A program made the translations under genes and the position numbers. A DNA stretch of 64,000 bases, from the NCBI RefSeq assembly GCF_014652215.1, contig NZ_BMYJ01000003.1, positions 248,001 through 312,000 of the forward strand, read 5' to 3'. Below, piece by piece: positions 46,890 to 55,925 of this stretch; position 1 is the first letter of the stretch; every line of letters begins with the position of its first letter. This DNA is from Neogemmobacter tilapiae. GTDB lineage: Bacteria; Pseudomonadota; Alphaproteobacteria; Rhodobacterales; Rhodobacteraceae. The notes beneath the pieces were generated by a model that was given only the letters and a program-made list of their open reading frames with translations, was not told where the DNA came from and did not search any database.

Positions 46890-47699
46890 ATGGCCAGGCA
46901 AACCAATGCCGCGCCAGTCATCATCAAAAGGAAGAAAGTCGTTGCGGGCGGCGGACACCACGGGGGTGCGTGGAAGGTCGCCTACGCCGATTTCGTGACG
47001 GCCATGATGGCCTTCTTTCTGCTGATGTGGCTGCTGGGGGCGACGACGGAAAAACAGCGCAAAGGCGTGGCGGATTATTTCAGTCCGGCGATTCCGATCA
47101 GCCCGCAATCGGGTGGCGGTTCGGGGGCTTTTCGCGGTGACAACGCTCTGAGCGCCGAAGACCTGGCCTATTCTGGCAAATCGCAATCCGTGCTGTCGGC
47201 GGAAGATATCCTTCAACGACAGGCGGCGGCCCAGGCCCAAAAAGATGCCGTCGACAAACAGCTGACCGCACTTGCCGGTGAAAGCATGACGATGGAACAG
47301 GCACTCCGTCATGTGGTGACCAAAGTCACCGATGAAGGCTTGGTGATCGAAATCTTTGACCTGCCGCAGGCGCCCTTGTTTCAGATCGACAGTGCCGAAC
47401 CGCAAGACGTCACCCGGAACATCGCACCGATCTTGGCCGACGTGCTGGCCGTCGCCACGAATCAGTTGGCGGTGAACGGACATGTGCATTCCTATCCAAT
47501 CACCATGATCGACAATCCAGCCTGGAGCCTGTCGTCGGCCCGCGCTGCCGCCATGCGCGATTTGCTGACCAAGGCGGGCCTTGAACGCCAAAGATTCCAA
47601 CGTTTCAGCGGTTTTGCAGATCGAAAGCCTGTCACGGCGGATCCGACCGCCATCCGAAACAACCGCATCGAACTGGTGCTTTTGCGATGGGATCGATGA
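46890..47699 (+). CDS. motB: Flagellar motor protein MotB
   Basis: A 269-residue stator protein. The single membrane helix (KVAYADFVTAMMAFFLLMWLLG) carries the proton-conducting aspartate at D34. The C-terminal OmpA-like peptidoglycan-binding domain is at about 160-265 (VNGHVHSYP, WSLSSARAAAMRDLL, NNRIELVLLR). I use the ATG at 46890 (MARQTNAAPV), since the longer frame from 46800 lacks a family N-terminus. motA is not in the window. Confidence 0.9.
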   Translation: MARQTNAAPVIIKRKKVVAGGGHHGGAWKVAYADFVTAMMAFFLLMWLLGATTEKQRKGVADYFSPAIPISPQSGGGSGAFRGDNALSAEDLAYSGKSQSVLSAEDILQRQAAAQAQKDAVDKQLTALAGESMTMEQALRHVVTKVTDEGLVIEIFDLPQAPLFQIDSAEPQDVTRNIAPILADVLAVATNQLAVNGHVHSYPITMIDNPAWSLSSARAAAMRDLLTKAGLERQRFQRFSGFADRKPVTADPTAIRNNRIELVLLRWDR

Positions 47700-47712
47700 A
47701 AATGCACCGCCA

Positions 47713-47727
47713 TTAGCATCATCTTAA
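47713..47727. promoter_or_regulatory. CtrA-like site upstream of flgE
   Basis: TTAGCATCATCTTAA matches TTAA-N7-TTAA with one mismatch (TTAG in the first half). It lies between the motB stop and flgE start, 60 bp upstream of the ATG. Flagellar genes are established CtrA targets in Rhodobacterales. Confidence 0.55.
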
Positions 47728-47787
47728 CAGGCCTCGGCGCAACGATGGTTACCATTGGAATTGACGTTGCAGAAAGGCTTCTGTCCC

Positions 47788-49104
47788 ATGACCATCTCTT
47801 CGGCCCTCAACGCCGGCGTCGCCGGCTTGAACGCGAATGCCACCCGTTTGGCCACCATTTCCGACAACATCGCCAATGCCGGAACCTACGGCTACAAGCG
47901 CATGGTCAGCGCCTTTGAAAGCATGGTCATCTCGGAAGCGCCGGGCGCTGGCACCTATTCTGCGGGCGGCGTTCGCGCCTCCACCCTGCGACTGATCAAT
48001 GAACGCGGCACGCTTGTTTCCACGACGAATGCCCTTGATCTGGCCATCAGCGGTCGGGGTATGTTGCCGGTCATGCAAAAGGTCGATGTCGGTGCACCGG
48101 GCAATCCAGGCCTGATGATGACGACAACGGCCTCGTTCTATCCCGATGCCAATGGTGTGCTGACCTCGCCTTCTGGTCTGGTGTTGCTTGGCTGGCCCGC
48201 CAATGACAACGGCCAGATCCCCAATTTCCCGCGCGATACGACGGCCGGTCTTGTCCCGGTCATTGTCAGCCCCAATCAGCAGGCCGGTGATCCGACCACG
48301 GCCATCACCCTGGGCGCAAATCTGCCCGCAACAGCCACGATGGCGGGCGCCTCGGGCGTCTCTTTGCCGCTGACCGTCGAATATTTCGGCAATCTTGGCA
48401 CATCCGAAACGATGGAAATCAGCTTTACCCCCACCATTCCAGCCTCCGGTGCCTCGAACAGCTGGACAATGGAAATCCGCGACAACGCCCAAGGTGGGGC
48501 TGTCATTGGGGAATATACCCTGACCTTTGATGACACGCGTGGCGCTGGCGGCACCCTGGCCAGCGTCACGATGGTCTCTGGCGGTGCCTACGATCCGGGC
48601 GATGGCACAATTGCCCTGAATGTGGCCGGTGGTCCCTTGACCATGACCATCGGTCAGATTGGTCAGCAGGGCGGCCTAAGCCAATTGTCCGATACTTTTG
48701 CCCCTACCGGTATCACGAAAAATGGTTCGCCCGTCGGCTCGCTAACGGGGGTTGAGGTCGACGAAAAAGGCTATGTCATGGCCACCTATGACACGGGCTT
48801 TACCCGCCGCCTCTATCAGGTGCCCTTGGTCGACGTGCCAAATCTCAACGGCCTTGTCGCGATGGACAACCAGACCTATGAGGTCTCGCCCGATTCCGGC
48901 CCCTTCTTTCTGTGGAACGCAGGGGATGGTCCAACCGGTTCGGTGGTCGGCTATGCCCGCGAAGGTTCCACCACCGACGTTGCGGGCGAGTTGACCAATC
49001 TGATCCAGACCCAGCGCGCCTATTCGTCGAATGCCAAGGTTATCCAGACGGTCGCATTGTCCTTGGCCGAATTGACCGACTTCCCGGTCGAGATTTCGGA
49101 TTGA
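47788..49104 (+). CDS. flgE: Flagellar hook protein FlgE with replaced C-terminus
   Basis: A 438-residue FlgE-type hook protein. N-terminal rod signature ISSALNAGVAGLNANATRLA and SDNIANAGTYGYKR, central hook domains, and the C-terminal motif DVAGELTNLIQTQRAYSSNA are present. The conserved end of FlgE (after KVIQTV normally a D-E-M..LKR type tail) is missing. From position 49055 the frame instead runs through antisense flagellin sequence and adds VALSLAELTDFPVEISD-like residues before a chance stop. The hook protein is probably defective in its D0 coiled coil. Start ATG at 47788 is preceded by the CtrA-like site. Confidence 0.85.
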   Translation: MTISSALNAGVAGLNANATRLATISDNIANAGTYGYKRMVSAFESMVISEAPGAGTYSAGGVRASTLRLINERGTLVSTTNALDLAISGRGMLPVMQKVDVGAPGNPGLMMTTTASFYPDANGVLTSPSGLVLLGWPANDNGQIPNFPRDTTAGLVPVIVSPNQQAGDPTTAITLGANLPATATMAGASGVSLPLTVEYFGNLGTSETMEISFTPTIPASGASNSWTMEIRDNAQGGAVIGEYTLTFDDTRGAGGTLASVTMVSGGAYDPGDGTIALNVAGGPLTMTIGQIGQQGGLSQLSDTFAPTGITKNGSPVGSLTGVEVDEKGYVMATYDTGFTRRLYQVPLVDVPNLNGLVAMDNQTYEVSPDSGPFFLWNAGDGPTGSVVGYAREGSTTDVAGELTNLIQTQRAYSSNAKVIQTVALSLAELTDFPVEISD

Positions 49105-49184
49105 ACGGTGGCCATCTTGTTGTTGGTCGCCTTGATGGTTTGCAGGGCCACCATGGCGCTGTTGTTTGTCAGAAGCGAAGACAT
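49020..49184 (-). pseudogene. fliC: Flagellin FliC, N-terminal fragment only
   Basis: The minus strand from an ATG at 49184 (good GGAAAAGG site) encodes MSSLLTNNSAMVALQTIK and on to SEISTGKSVNSAKDNATVW. This is an unmistakable Rhodobacterales flagellin N-terminus of 47 residues. It breaks off at 49044; the seven following residues (ITLAFDE) are antisense flgE and end in a stop. The rest of flagellin is absent. flgN and flgJ lie upstream on the same strand. The 200 bp to flgN hold two small hairpins (49266-49286, 49289-49305) and no gene. Confidence 0.85.
49044..49054. other. Junction microhomology between flgE and fliC
   Basis: CCAGACGGTCG serves as the flgE codons around Q-T-V on the plus strand and as the flagellin codons A-T-V-W on the minus strand. 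Both intact genes would contain it in the same + strand orientation. A deletion between two direct copies (or an assembly collapse) would give exactly this junction. Confidence 0.7.
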
Positions 49185-49384
49185 TTGCCTTTTCCTTTGC
49201 GTCCGCCGCCCGTTTCGGCGGCATGTCACCGTTGTTGCCAACGGCCATTCGGGCATCCGACCCTTGCAGCCGACCTTTGGGGCTGCGCCATCCCGTCGTG
49301 GGATGCAGGGTCAGATTGCGGGCAAAGTTCTAAGGCTTTGCTAAACCCAACCGGCTGCCGCCTTTGGAATGCGACAAATTTTAC

Positions 49385-49726
49385 TCAAATCCGCCGGGCC
49401 ATTTGCGGTGCTGGCGGTTCCATCGCGGCGCGGCGGCCCTTGCCGTCATAGGTGGCAAGGCCTTGCGCGGCGGCGATCACTTCCGCCAACCTTTGCCTTG
49501 CCGCGCGCAGCCCCCGACCCGAGGCGTCGAGACAACGGACATTGCGCTGGGCCGAGGCGCGCAGACGCTTGGCCTGCGGGCTGTCGGCCAGCGACTCCAA
49601 CGCTGGCAAAAACATCTCGATCTGCTGCCGATGCAATGTCAGATTGTCCCACCGACCCTGCAACAAATCGCCGCTCAAAGCGTCCAGCACCTGCTCCAAG
49701 GCTTGCATCTGTTCCTCAGGGGTCAT
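49385..49726 (-). CDS. FlgN-like flagellar chaperone
   Basis: A 113-residue helical protein ending in the ATYDGKGR segment common to small Rhodobacterales proteins annotated as FlgN, the export chaperone for hook-filament junction proteins. The assignment rests on size, helical content and position between flgJ and flagellin rather than on a strong motif. ATGA overlap with flgJ upstream. Confidence 0.6.
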   Translation of the reverse strand: MTPEEQMQALEQVLDALSGDLLQGRWDNLTLHRQQIEMFLPALESLADSPQAKRLRASAQRNVRCLDASGRGLRAARQRLAEVIAAAQGLATYDGKGRRAAMEPPAPQMARRI

Positions 49727-49992
49727 TTCTGGGCCTCGTGGCGTTTCAAAGCCTCAAAAATGGATTGGGACAGTCCGATTCCCCCGGCCCGCACCAAGGC
49801 CTCCGCCTGCTTTTCTCGCAGGAATGACGAAAACTGCGCTTCTCCGGCGCCGCCACCAAAGCTTTCTCGGGTCTGCCCGACCCCGGCATGGCCCAGCATT
49901 TCCGACAGAAAAGCCGATTCCAGTGCTTGGGCCTTGGCCCAAAGCGGATCGGCGGCTTGGGGCCTTGGCCCCGCGACGATGGGTTCAATCAT
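49723..49992 (-). CDS. flgJ: Rod-binding protein, FlgJ N-terminal domain type
   Basis: An 89-residue protein with the rod-binding core (ALESAFLSEMLGHAG; GEAQFSSFLREKQAEALVRAGGIGLSQSIFEAL). The muramidase half of enterobacterial FlgJ is absent, as usual in alphaproteobacteria, so it acts as a rod scaffold. Start ATG at 49992 (MIEPIVAGP); the longer frame to 50100 has no support. Divergent from fliK. Confidence 0.8.
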   Translation of the reverse strand: MIEPIVAGPRPQAADPLWAKAQALESAFLSEMLGHAGVGQTRESFGGGAGEAQFSSFLREKQAEALVRAGGIGLSQSIFEALKRHEAQK

Positions 49993-50037
49993 GGCCTTCT
50001 GGTCCTTTGACGATTTTCCCCAGTTTGCGCCAAGGCG

Positions 50038-50052
50038 GTAAACAAGCAGTAA
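50038..50052. promoter_or_regulatory. Degenerate CtrA-like site between flgJ and fliK
   Basis: GTAAACAAGCAGTAA, which reads TTAC-N7-TTAC on the minus strand, one mismatch per half from TTAA-N7-TTAA. It lies in the 107-bp gap between divergent flgJ and fliK. Weaker than the sites upstream of divL and flgE. Confidence 0.4.
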
Positions 50053-50099
50053 GGATTTCCCGCCATTCTGGCGCTGTTTGGTAAATTTCGGGGAAAGCA

Positions 50100-51242
50100 A
50101 TGCAGGTCACGGCGATTCTGGGTTTGGCCATGCCGGTGGCGACCGAACAGATGCAGGGCATGCCTTTGGCCGGCGGGGAATGGTCCAACCTACTGGCGGC
50201 CTTTGCCGCGACCGAGGAAGACGCCCTGCCCGATGCCTCGGTGACCTTGCCGGATCTGGCCGTTTCGTTTGTGGCCCCTTCGGCACCAACCGTGGCCGGG
50301 CCAGCGCCCGTTCCACAGGCGGCTTCGAATCCCCAGGTTCAGGGAACAGGGCCGGTGGCAGAGGTCGCCGCCGCTGATTCCGCAAAGGCAGCTTTGTCCG
50401 CTTTGCCTTCCGCCGTGGCCGCGTCGCCACCACCGGAAGGTGCCAGTGACGTCCCGGCCGATCCCGCTGAAAAGCCTGTTGTCATTGTGCAAGCCGCTCC
50501 CAAGGCCCTGTTGGGCCCAAAGCGTTCGATGGCCGAGAATATGTGGGAAATGCAGGGGCTTATCCCAAAGCCCCCGATCCAGGAAACCTTAGACGAAACC
50601 CACGAAATGCCACCAGCGCTTCCCGTGTCAAGGGTTGTCCGCACCGTTACCCGAGGCTCTACACCCTCTGAAAGCCGCCCCATCGCAGCGCAGGGCGCGA
50701 ACATCGAAACCGTTCACAACCCTGATGAAATCCCCCGCCTGCTGTCGACAGAATCCGCCCTCGAACCCCACTTTATCGGCACATCCCCTTCTGCCCCCCT
50801 GCCGCTGATGCATAGCCCTGCGCCCAATGCCGCCCAGCCGCTGGCCCAGACCCTGTCCCCCAGCTTCATCGCACAGGTTCAAGCTCAGGCGGCTGCGCCC
50901 GTTCCGGGGGGAATCAACATCACGCTTGATCCGGTCGAACTTGGGGAATTGCAGATGGTCATGCTGCAAGAGGGCGAAAGCCTGCACATCGCCATCACCG
51001 CCGAGCGCCCTGAGACACTGGAACTTCTGCGGCGGCACGGCGATCAACTGGCCCAGGAACTGCGGCAGGCCGGGTTTCAATCCACCAGTTTCAGCTTTTC
51101 CCAAAGCGGCCAAGACGCCCGAACAACCACCCCCGCCAGAACTGACGATTCCCCCCCCCCGCCATCCCCGACCGAGTCAACAGACCCGGCCCCGCCCCGA
51201 TCCACGGCGGCGGAGCAAGGCGGGCTCGATTTGCGCATCTAA
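50100..51242 (+). CDS. fliK: Flagellar hook-length control protein FliK
   Basis: A 380-residue protein with a low-complexity Pro/Ala-rich N-terminal two-thirds and the conserved FliK C-terminal domain (INITLDPVELGELQMVMLQE; ERPETLELLRRHGDQLAQEL). FliK measures hook length and switches export to filament substrates. It ends with another Pro/Ser/Thr tail. ATG preceded by GGGGAAAGCA. flgD follows 10 bp later. Confidence 0.82.
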   Translation: MQVTAILGLAMPVATEQMQGMPLAGGEWSNLLAAFAATEEDALPDASVTLPDLAVSFVAPSAPTVAGPAPVPQAASNPQVQGTGPVAEVAAADSAKAALSALPSAVAASPPPEGASDVPADPAEKPVVIVQAAPKALLGPKRSMAENMWEMQGLIPKPPIQETLDETHEMPPALPVSRVVRTVTRGSTPSESRPIAAQGANIETVHNPDEIPRLLSTESALEPHFIGTSPSAPLPLMHSPAPNAAQPLAQTLSPSFIAQVQAQAAAPVPGGINITLDPVELGELQMVMLQEGESLHIAITAERPETLELLRRHGDQLAQELRQAGFQSTSFSFSQSGQDARTTTPARTDDSPPPPSPTESTDPAPPRSTAAEQGGLDLRI

Positions 51243-51252
51243 AGGAAAACTT

Positions 51253-51894
51253 ATGGAAATTACCCAATCCCTTCCCCAAACGCGGACGGCCTTGGAAACC
51301 AAGGCCTCGATAAATGCCGATTTCGATCTTTTCCTGAAAATGCTGACCACCCAGATGAAAAATCAGGATCCGCAAGACCCGATGGATTCCGCCGATTTTG
51401 CCGTCCAACTCGCGACCTTCTCGGGCGTCGAACAGCAGACCAAGACCAATCAGCTTCTTACCAGCTTGCAGGGCCAGATTGGCATGATGGGCCTGTCCCA
51501 AATGGCCGATTGGGTCGGACGCGAGGCGCGCTCGACCGCCCCAGTCTGGGTCGATGGTCAGCCCGTAACGCTGTCGCCTGCCCCGGCCCAAGGGGCTTCG
51601 CGCGCGGTGCTGGCGGTCTATAATGCCCAAGGCCAGCTTGTCTCGCGGCAGGATGTGCCGGTCAGCAGCGCCCCTATCGAATGGGCCCCCACCGATGCCG
51701 CCGGCAACCCGCTGCCGCAGGGGCAATATACCTTCAAACTGGAAAGCTATCAGGGTGAGGAAAAGATCGACACAAAGCCCGTCGAATCCTATGCCACGGT
51801 CGTCGAAATCCGCAGCGGCGCCTTTGGCACGATGGTCGTGATGGAAGGCGGGGCCGAGATTGCCGCCAGCGCCGTGACCGCCCTTCGGGGCTGA
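51253..51894 (+). CDS. flgD: Flagellar hook-cap protein FlgD
   Basis: A 213-residue hook-assembly cap protein. The conserved N-terminal motif DLFLKMLTTQMKNQDPQDPMDSADFAVQLA is followed by a FlgD Ig-like and tudor-like region (QPVTLSPAPAQG; PLPQGQYTFKLE). It starts at the ATG after AAAGGAAAAC. With fliK it forms the right arm of the flagellar remnant. Confidence 0.9.
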   Translation: MEITQSLPQTRTALETKASINADFDLFLKMLTTQMKNQDPQDPMDSADFAVQLATFSGVEQQTKTNQLLTSLQGQIGMMGLSQMADWVGREARSTAPVWVDGQPVTLSPAPAQGASRAVLAVYNAQGQLVSRQDVPVSSAPIEWAPTDAAGNPLPQGQYTFKLESYQGEEKIDTKPVESYATVVEIRSGAFGTMVVMEGGAEIAASAVTALRG

Positions 51895-51935
51895 CCCTTG
51901 CACTTTGCACCCCGGCAGGGCAGCGTCCCCGCGTG

Positions 51936-52721
51936 ATGGATCAGACGCTTCCCCCTGCCGATATTCTGGCCGAACTCGCGGCCCAAAGGCCCGACCACCG
52001 GCCCGCCACGCCCTGGCAGATCCTGCCCGGCGGCCGCGTCAACCGGCTGTGGCAACAGGGCGATCTTGTCCTTAAAGTCTATGATCCCAATGGGGCAAGC
52101 CCGCTTTTCGCCAATGATCCAAAGGCCGAGGCTGCGGCCCTGCGCCATGTTGCCCCCTATGGCCTTGCCCCCGAACTCCGCGCCGAAGGGGCGGGTTGGG
52201 TCGCCTATGCCCATGTGCCGGGGCAAAACTGGCAGCAGGATGTCACCATTGTCGCTCGGCTTCTGGGGCGGCTCCACGCCCTGCCCACCCTGCCCGACCT
52301 GCCCGAAAAGCGCGAGGTCTGGCCCCATCCCACGGCCCTGCTGCATTACGATCCCGTCCCGGGCAACATCGTCATCCGTCCCGACCAGCCGCCCCTTCTT
52401 ATCGACTGGCAATGCCCCGCCTTGGGCGATCCCGCCCATGATCTGGCCATCTTCCTGTCGCCCGCCATGCAGATGCTTTACGCCGGAAAACCCCTCTCCC
52501 GCGATGACCACGACCTGTTTCTGATGACCTATCCCAATCGTGAGACCGTCGCCCGTTACCAGACCCACGCCCCACAACTTCACCGCCGCATTGCCGATCA
52601 TTGCCTCTGGCGCGCCGCAAGGTCCGCCCCCGGCTATGCCGAGGCGGCGCGGGCCGAAATGGCCCTCTTAGAGCAACGTCCCGACCCAGACACCCAAGGC
52701 CAAAAGTCCCGCGCCCCCTAG
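51936..52721 (+). CDS. Phosphotransferase of the choline/aminoglycoside kinase fold
   Basis: A 261-residue kinase-fold protein. The catalytic loop LLHYDPVPGNIVI and LLIDWQCPALGDPAHDLA give the HxDxxxxN and DW...GDPxxDLA motifs. The substrate is not evident; it could be a sugar, choline or an aminoglycoside-like molecule. Starts at ATG 51936 (or the GTG just before). Its 3' end overlaps the convergent ubiB by 54 bp. Confidence 0.75.
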   Translation: MDQTLPPADILAELAAQRPDHRPATPWQILPGGRVNRLWQQGDLVLKVYDPNGASPLFANDPKAEAAALRHVAPYGLAPELRAEGAGWVAYAHVPGQNWQQDVTIVARLLGRLHALPTLPDLPEKREVWPHPTALLHYDPVPGNIVIRPDQPPLLIDWQCPALGDPAHDLAIFLSPAMQMLYAGKPLSRDDHDLFLMTYPNRETVARYQTHAPQLHRRIADHCLWRAARSAPGYAEAARAEMALLEQRPDPDTQGQKSRAP

Positions 52722-54194
52722 CGCCCAGACCAGCCGCTCGCGCCCAAAAGACGGCGGCTTTTCCGGCAAGGCATTCTGCTTTTGCAACTGCGCCTCGATC
52801 AGCCCCGGCAGGCGCGGCGCGAATCGTGCCAAGGCCTGCGCCGTCCGCCCCAGATCACGCAGCAAGGCCCGTGGCCCCACGTTCCGCGTGATATACCCCT
52901 CGACCACCGGACGGGCCACCTGCCAGATGTTGATATGCGGGTCCAGCGAACGCGCCACGCCCTCGACCACCACCATCGTCCTCTGCAACAGAATCAGCTC
53001 GGTCCGCGTCTGCATCCCGAAGCGTTCCGTCACCTCGAACAGATAGGCCAGCAGCCGCGACATCGAAATCTGGCTCGCATCCATCCCGAAAATCGGCTCG
53101 CCCACCACCCGCAGCGCCCGGGCAAATTCGTCGATATCCCGGTCGGGCGGCACATAGCCTGCTTCGAAATGCACCTCGGCCACCCGGCGATAGTCCTTGC
53201 GGATGAAACCCATCAGAATTTCCGCATAGACCCGCCGCGTGTAATCATCCAAGCGCCCCATGATGCCGAAATCATAGACGATGATATCACCATTCGCCGC
53301 CACCTTCAGGTTGCCCTGATGCATGTCGGCATGGAAATACCCATCCCGCAGCGCATGTTTCAGGAACATCTGCAACACCCGCGCCGCCAGAACCGTCCGG
53401 TCATGCCCCGCCGCATCCAGCGCCGCGTTGTCGGCCATATTCACGCCTTCGGCCCAGTCCAGCGTCATCACTTGGCGCGAGGAAAGATGCCACACCGGCT
53501 TTGGCACTTGCAGCCCTTCGTCCTTGGTCGTGTTGGCCGCAAATTCCGCCATCGCGGCGCTTTCCAGCCGCAGGTCCAATTCGCCCTGCACCACCCCGTC
53601 GAAATGCGTGATCACATCCATGGGGCGCAGGCGGCGCGCAAAGGGGGCCAGCAGTTCCACCGCCCGTGCCGCAAAGTAAAACGCGTCAATATCCTTGCGA
53701 AATGCCCGCGTGATATTGGGTCGCAGCACTTTGACCGCCACCTCTTGCCCTGTCCCTGCCAGCCGCGCGTGATGCACCTGCGCGATAGAGGCCGCCGCCA
53801 CCGGATCAGAAAATTCGCTGAACATCTGATCGACCGGCAGTTCCAATTCTTGTTCGATCAGCGCCTTGGCCACCTCGGTCGGAAAGGGCGGCAGCTTGTC
53901 TTGCAGATATTTCAACTGCAAAGCCAGTTCATCGCCCACTACATCGGGCCGCGTCGAAAGCACCTGTCCGAATTTGATATAGGCCGGCCCCAACGCCGTC
54001 AGCGCCCGCGTCGCCGGTGGCAGGGCCGGATCACCCTTTAACCCCAACCATTTGAACGGCCAGCCCAGCGCATGGGCGGCAAAGCGAATGCGCGGCGGGG
54101 CGCGAAAGGCATCCAGCACGACGCCAATCGCCCCCGTGCGCTCCAGCGTCGCCAGCGTCCGCACCAGACGGATGATGTTATGCGGGCCCCGCAA
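52668..54194 (-). CDS. ubiB: Ubiquinone biosynthesis protein UbiB (ABC1 kinase family)
   Basis: A 508-residue atypical kinase needed for ubiquinone synthesis. The KxGQ motif is AYIKFGQVLSTRPD, the ExDxxxE region GELDLRLESAAMAEF, and the catalytic-like HADMHQGNLKV and YDFGIMGRLD follow. A C-terminal membrane helix is LVWALGGAGLLALGVWVGTLL. The start is a TTG (RGPHNIIRLVRT follows), matching family N-termini, immediately after the ubiE stop. Confidence 0.93.
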   Translation of the reverse strand: MRGPHNIIRLVRTLATLERTGAIGVVLDAFRAPPRIRFAAHALGWPFKWLGLKGDPALPPATRALTALGPAYIKFGQVLSTRPDVVGDELALQLKYLQDKLPPFPTEVAKALIEQELELPVDQMFSEFSDPVAAASIAQVHHARLAGTGQEVAVKVLRPNITRAFRKDIDAFYFAARAVELLAPFARRLRPMDVITHFDGVVQGELDLRLESAAMAEFAANTTKDEGLQVPKPVWHLSSRQVMTLDWAEGVNMADNAALDAAGHDRTVLAARVLQMFLKHALRDGYFHADMHQGNLKVAANGDIIVYDFGIMGRLDDYTRRVYAEILMGFIRKDYRRVAEVHFEAGYVPPDRDIDEFARALRVVGEPIFGMDASQISMSRLLAYLFEVTERFGMQTRTELILLQRTMVVVEGVARSLDPHINIWQVARPVVEGYITRNVGPRALLRDLGRTAQALARFAPRLPGLIEAQLQKQNALPEKPPSFGRERLVWALGGAGLLALGVWVGTLL

Positions 54195-54938
54195 CTACAG
54201 CTTCCATCCTGAATGCAGCGCCGCGATCCCCATCGTCAGGTTCCGGTATTTCACCTGCCCAAAGCCCGCCTGCCGGATCATCGTGGCGAAGGTCTCTTGT
54301 TCCGGAAATTTGCGGATCGATTCGACCAGATATTGATAGCTGTCGCGATCTCCCGCGATGATCTGTCCCATCAGGGGAATCGCGTTGAACGAATAAATAT
54401 CATAGGCCTTTTGCATCAAAGCATTCGGAATCTGGCTGAACTCCAGCACCATCAGCCGCCCACCGGGCCGCAACACGCGATAGGCTTCGGACAGTGCCTC
54501 GCTGATCCGCGTCACGTTTCGTATACCAAAACTGATTGTATAGGTATCGAAACTGTTATCTGGGAAAGGCAGTGCCATCGCGTCGCCCACCACCCAATCC
54601 AGCCGTTCCGCCAGACTGTCCGCCTCGGCCCGCTTGCGGCCCTCGACCAGCATCGCCTCGGTCATGTCCACCACGACCGCATTCGCCCCCGGCGCACGGC
54701 GCAGGAAACGAAAGGCGACATCACCCGTCCCGCCCGCCACATCCAGCAAGCGCTGACCGGGGCGCGGCGCCAGCCAGTCCATCATCGCATCCTTCCAGAT
54801 CCGGTGAATGCCCAGCGACATGGCGTCGTTCATCACGTCATATTTGTTGGCCACGCGCGAAAAAACGCCGTGAACCATCCCAGCCTTGTCAGCCTCGGGC
54901 ACGGTTTGAAAGCCGAAATGGGTGGTGTTGTCGGTCAT
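54195..54938 (-). CDS. ubiE: Ubiquinone/menaquinone methyltransferase UbiE
   Basis: A 247-residue SAM-dependent C-methyltransferase of ubiquinone synthesis. The signature [21 protein letters not shown], the SAM loop [16 protein letters not shown] and [21 protein letters not shown] are clear. It is co-transcribed with ubiB (no gap) and divergent from mutM with 76 bp between starts. Confidence 0.97.
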   Translation of the reverse strand: MTDNTTHFGFQTVPEADKAGMVHGVFSRVANKYDVMNDAMSLGIHRIWKDAMMDWLAPRPGQRLLDVAGGTGDVAFRFLRRAPGANAVVVDMTEAMLVEGRKRAEADSLAERLDWVVGDAMALPFPDNSFDTYTISFGIRNVTRISEALSEAYRVLRPGGRLMVLEFSQIPNALMQKAYDIYSFNAIPLMGQIIAGDRDSYQYLVESIRKFPEQETFATMIRQAGFGQVKYRNLTMGIAALHSGWKL

Positions 54939-55014
54939 GGCGGGCCTTGCCGTTCCTGTTCCTGCACCCCCTTATAGGGCGCGGGCCGGAACCTGCAATG
55001 TGGAGCGGTCAAAG

Positions 55015-55866
55015 ATGCCAGAACTGCCAGAGGTCGAAACCGTCCGCCGGGGCCTTGAACCGGTGATGACGGGCGCGCGGATTTTGCAGGCCGATGTGCG
55101 ACGGCCCGATCTGCGCTGGGCTTTCCCGGAACGGATGGCCGAACGGCTGACGGGGGCCGATGTGCTGCGTCTGCGGCGGCGGTCAAAATATATTCTGGCC
55201 GATCTCTCCACCGGCGAATCGCTTTTGGTGCATCTGGGCATGTCGGGGCGGATGCTGGTTTCAGGGGCGATGCTCGGCCAATTTGTGCAGAACCACCCGG
55301 CACCCGCGAAACATGACCATGTGGTGCTGGATATGGACGGCGGGGCACGGGTGACGTTCAACGATGCCCGCCGCTTTGGCATGATGGACCTGCTGCCCAC
55401 CGCCACCGCCGAACAGCACCCCTTGCTGGCAGGCATAGGCCCCGAACCCTTTGGCAACGATTTCAACGAAGAATGGCTGATCCAGCGCTTCAAGGGCCGC
55501 AAGACCCCGGTGAAATCGGCCTTGCTCGATCAGAAAATCGTCGCTGGTCTGGGCAACATCTATGTCGCCGAAGTTCTCTTCCGCGCCGGCCTCCGGCCCG
55601 ACCGTCTGGCGGGCGATCTGACCGAAGCCCAAACCGCCGCCCTTGTCCCTCTGATCCGCCAAGTGCTGGACGAGGCTATTCTGGCGGGCGGTTCCTCCCT
55701 GCGCGACTATCGCCAATCCGACGGCGAGCTCGGCTATTTCCAGCACGCCTTCCGCGTCTATGGCCGCGAAGGCCAGCCCTGCCCCACCCCCGGCTGCACC
55801 GGCCATGTGGAACGCATCGTCCAGTCGGGGCGTTCCTCCTTTTACTGTCCCCAATGTCAAAGGTGA
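55015..55866 (+). CDS. mutM: Formamidopyrimidine-DNA glycosylase MutM
   Basis: A 283-residue bifunctional glycosylase/AP lyase removing 8-oxoguanine. Catalytic PELPEVET at the N-terminus (P2, E3), [13 protein letters not shown] helix-two-turn-helix, and the C-terminal zinc finger with CPTPGC and CPQC. The ATG at 55015 is required because the proline after Met is catalytic; longer frames are excluded. Confidence 0.97.
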   Translation: MPELPEVETVRRGLEPVMTGARILQADVRRPDLRWAFPERMAERLTGADVLRLRRRSKYILADLSTGESLLVHLGMSGRMLVSGAMLGQFVQNHPAPAKHDHVVLDMDGGARVTFNDARRFGMMDLLPTATAEQHPLLAGIGPEPFGNDFNEEWLIQRFKGRKTPVKSALLDQKIVAGLGNIYVAEVLFRAGLRPDRLAGDLTEAQTAALVPLIRQVLDEAILAGGSSLRDYRQSDGELGYFQHAFRVYGREGQPCPTPGCTGHVERIVQSGRSSFYCPQCQR

Positions 55867-55925
55867 CTTGCCTGCTGCATTGCAGCTAAGATAGGGACGC
55901 GGCCCATGCCAAACCGGGGATTCTC

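Noticed and set aside
49020-49104. Phase-variable inversion as the cause of the flgE/fliC junction
   Set aside because: Inversion needs inverted repeats; the shared 11 bp would be direct repeats on one strand in the intact genes, which gives deletion, not inversion.
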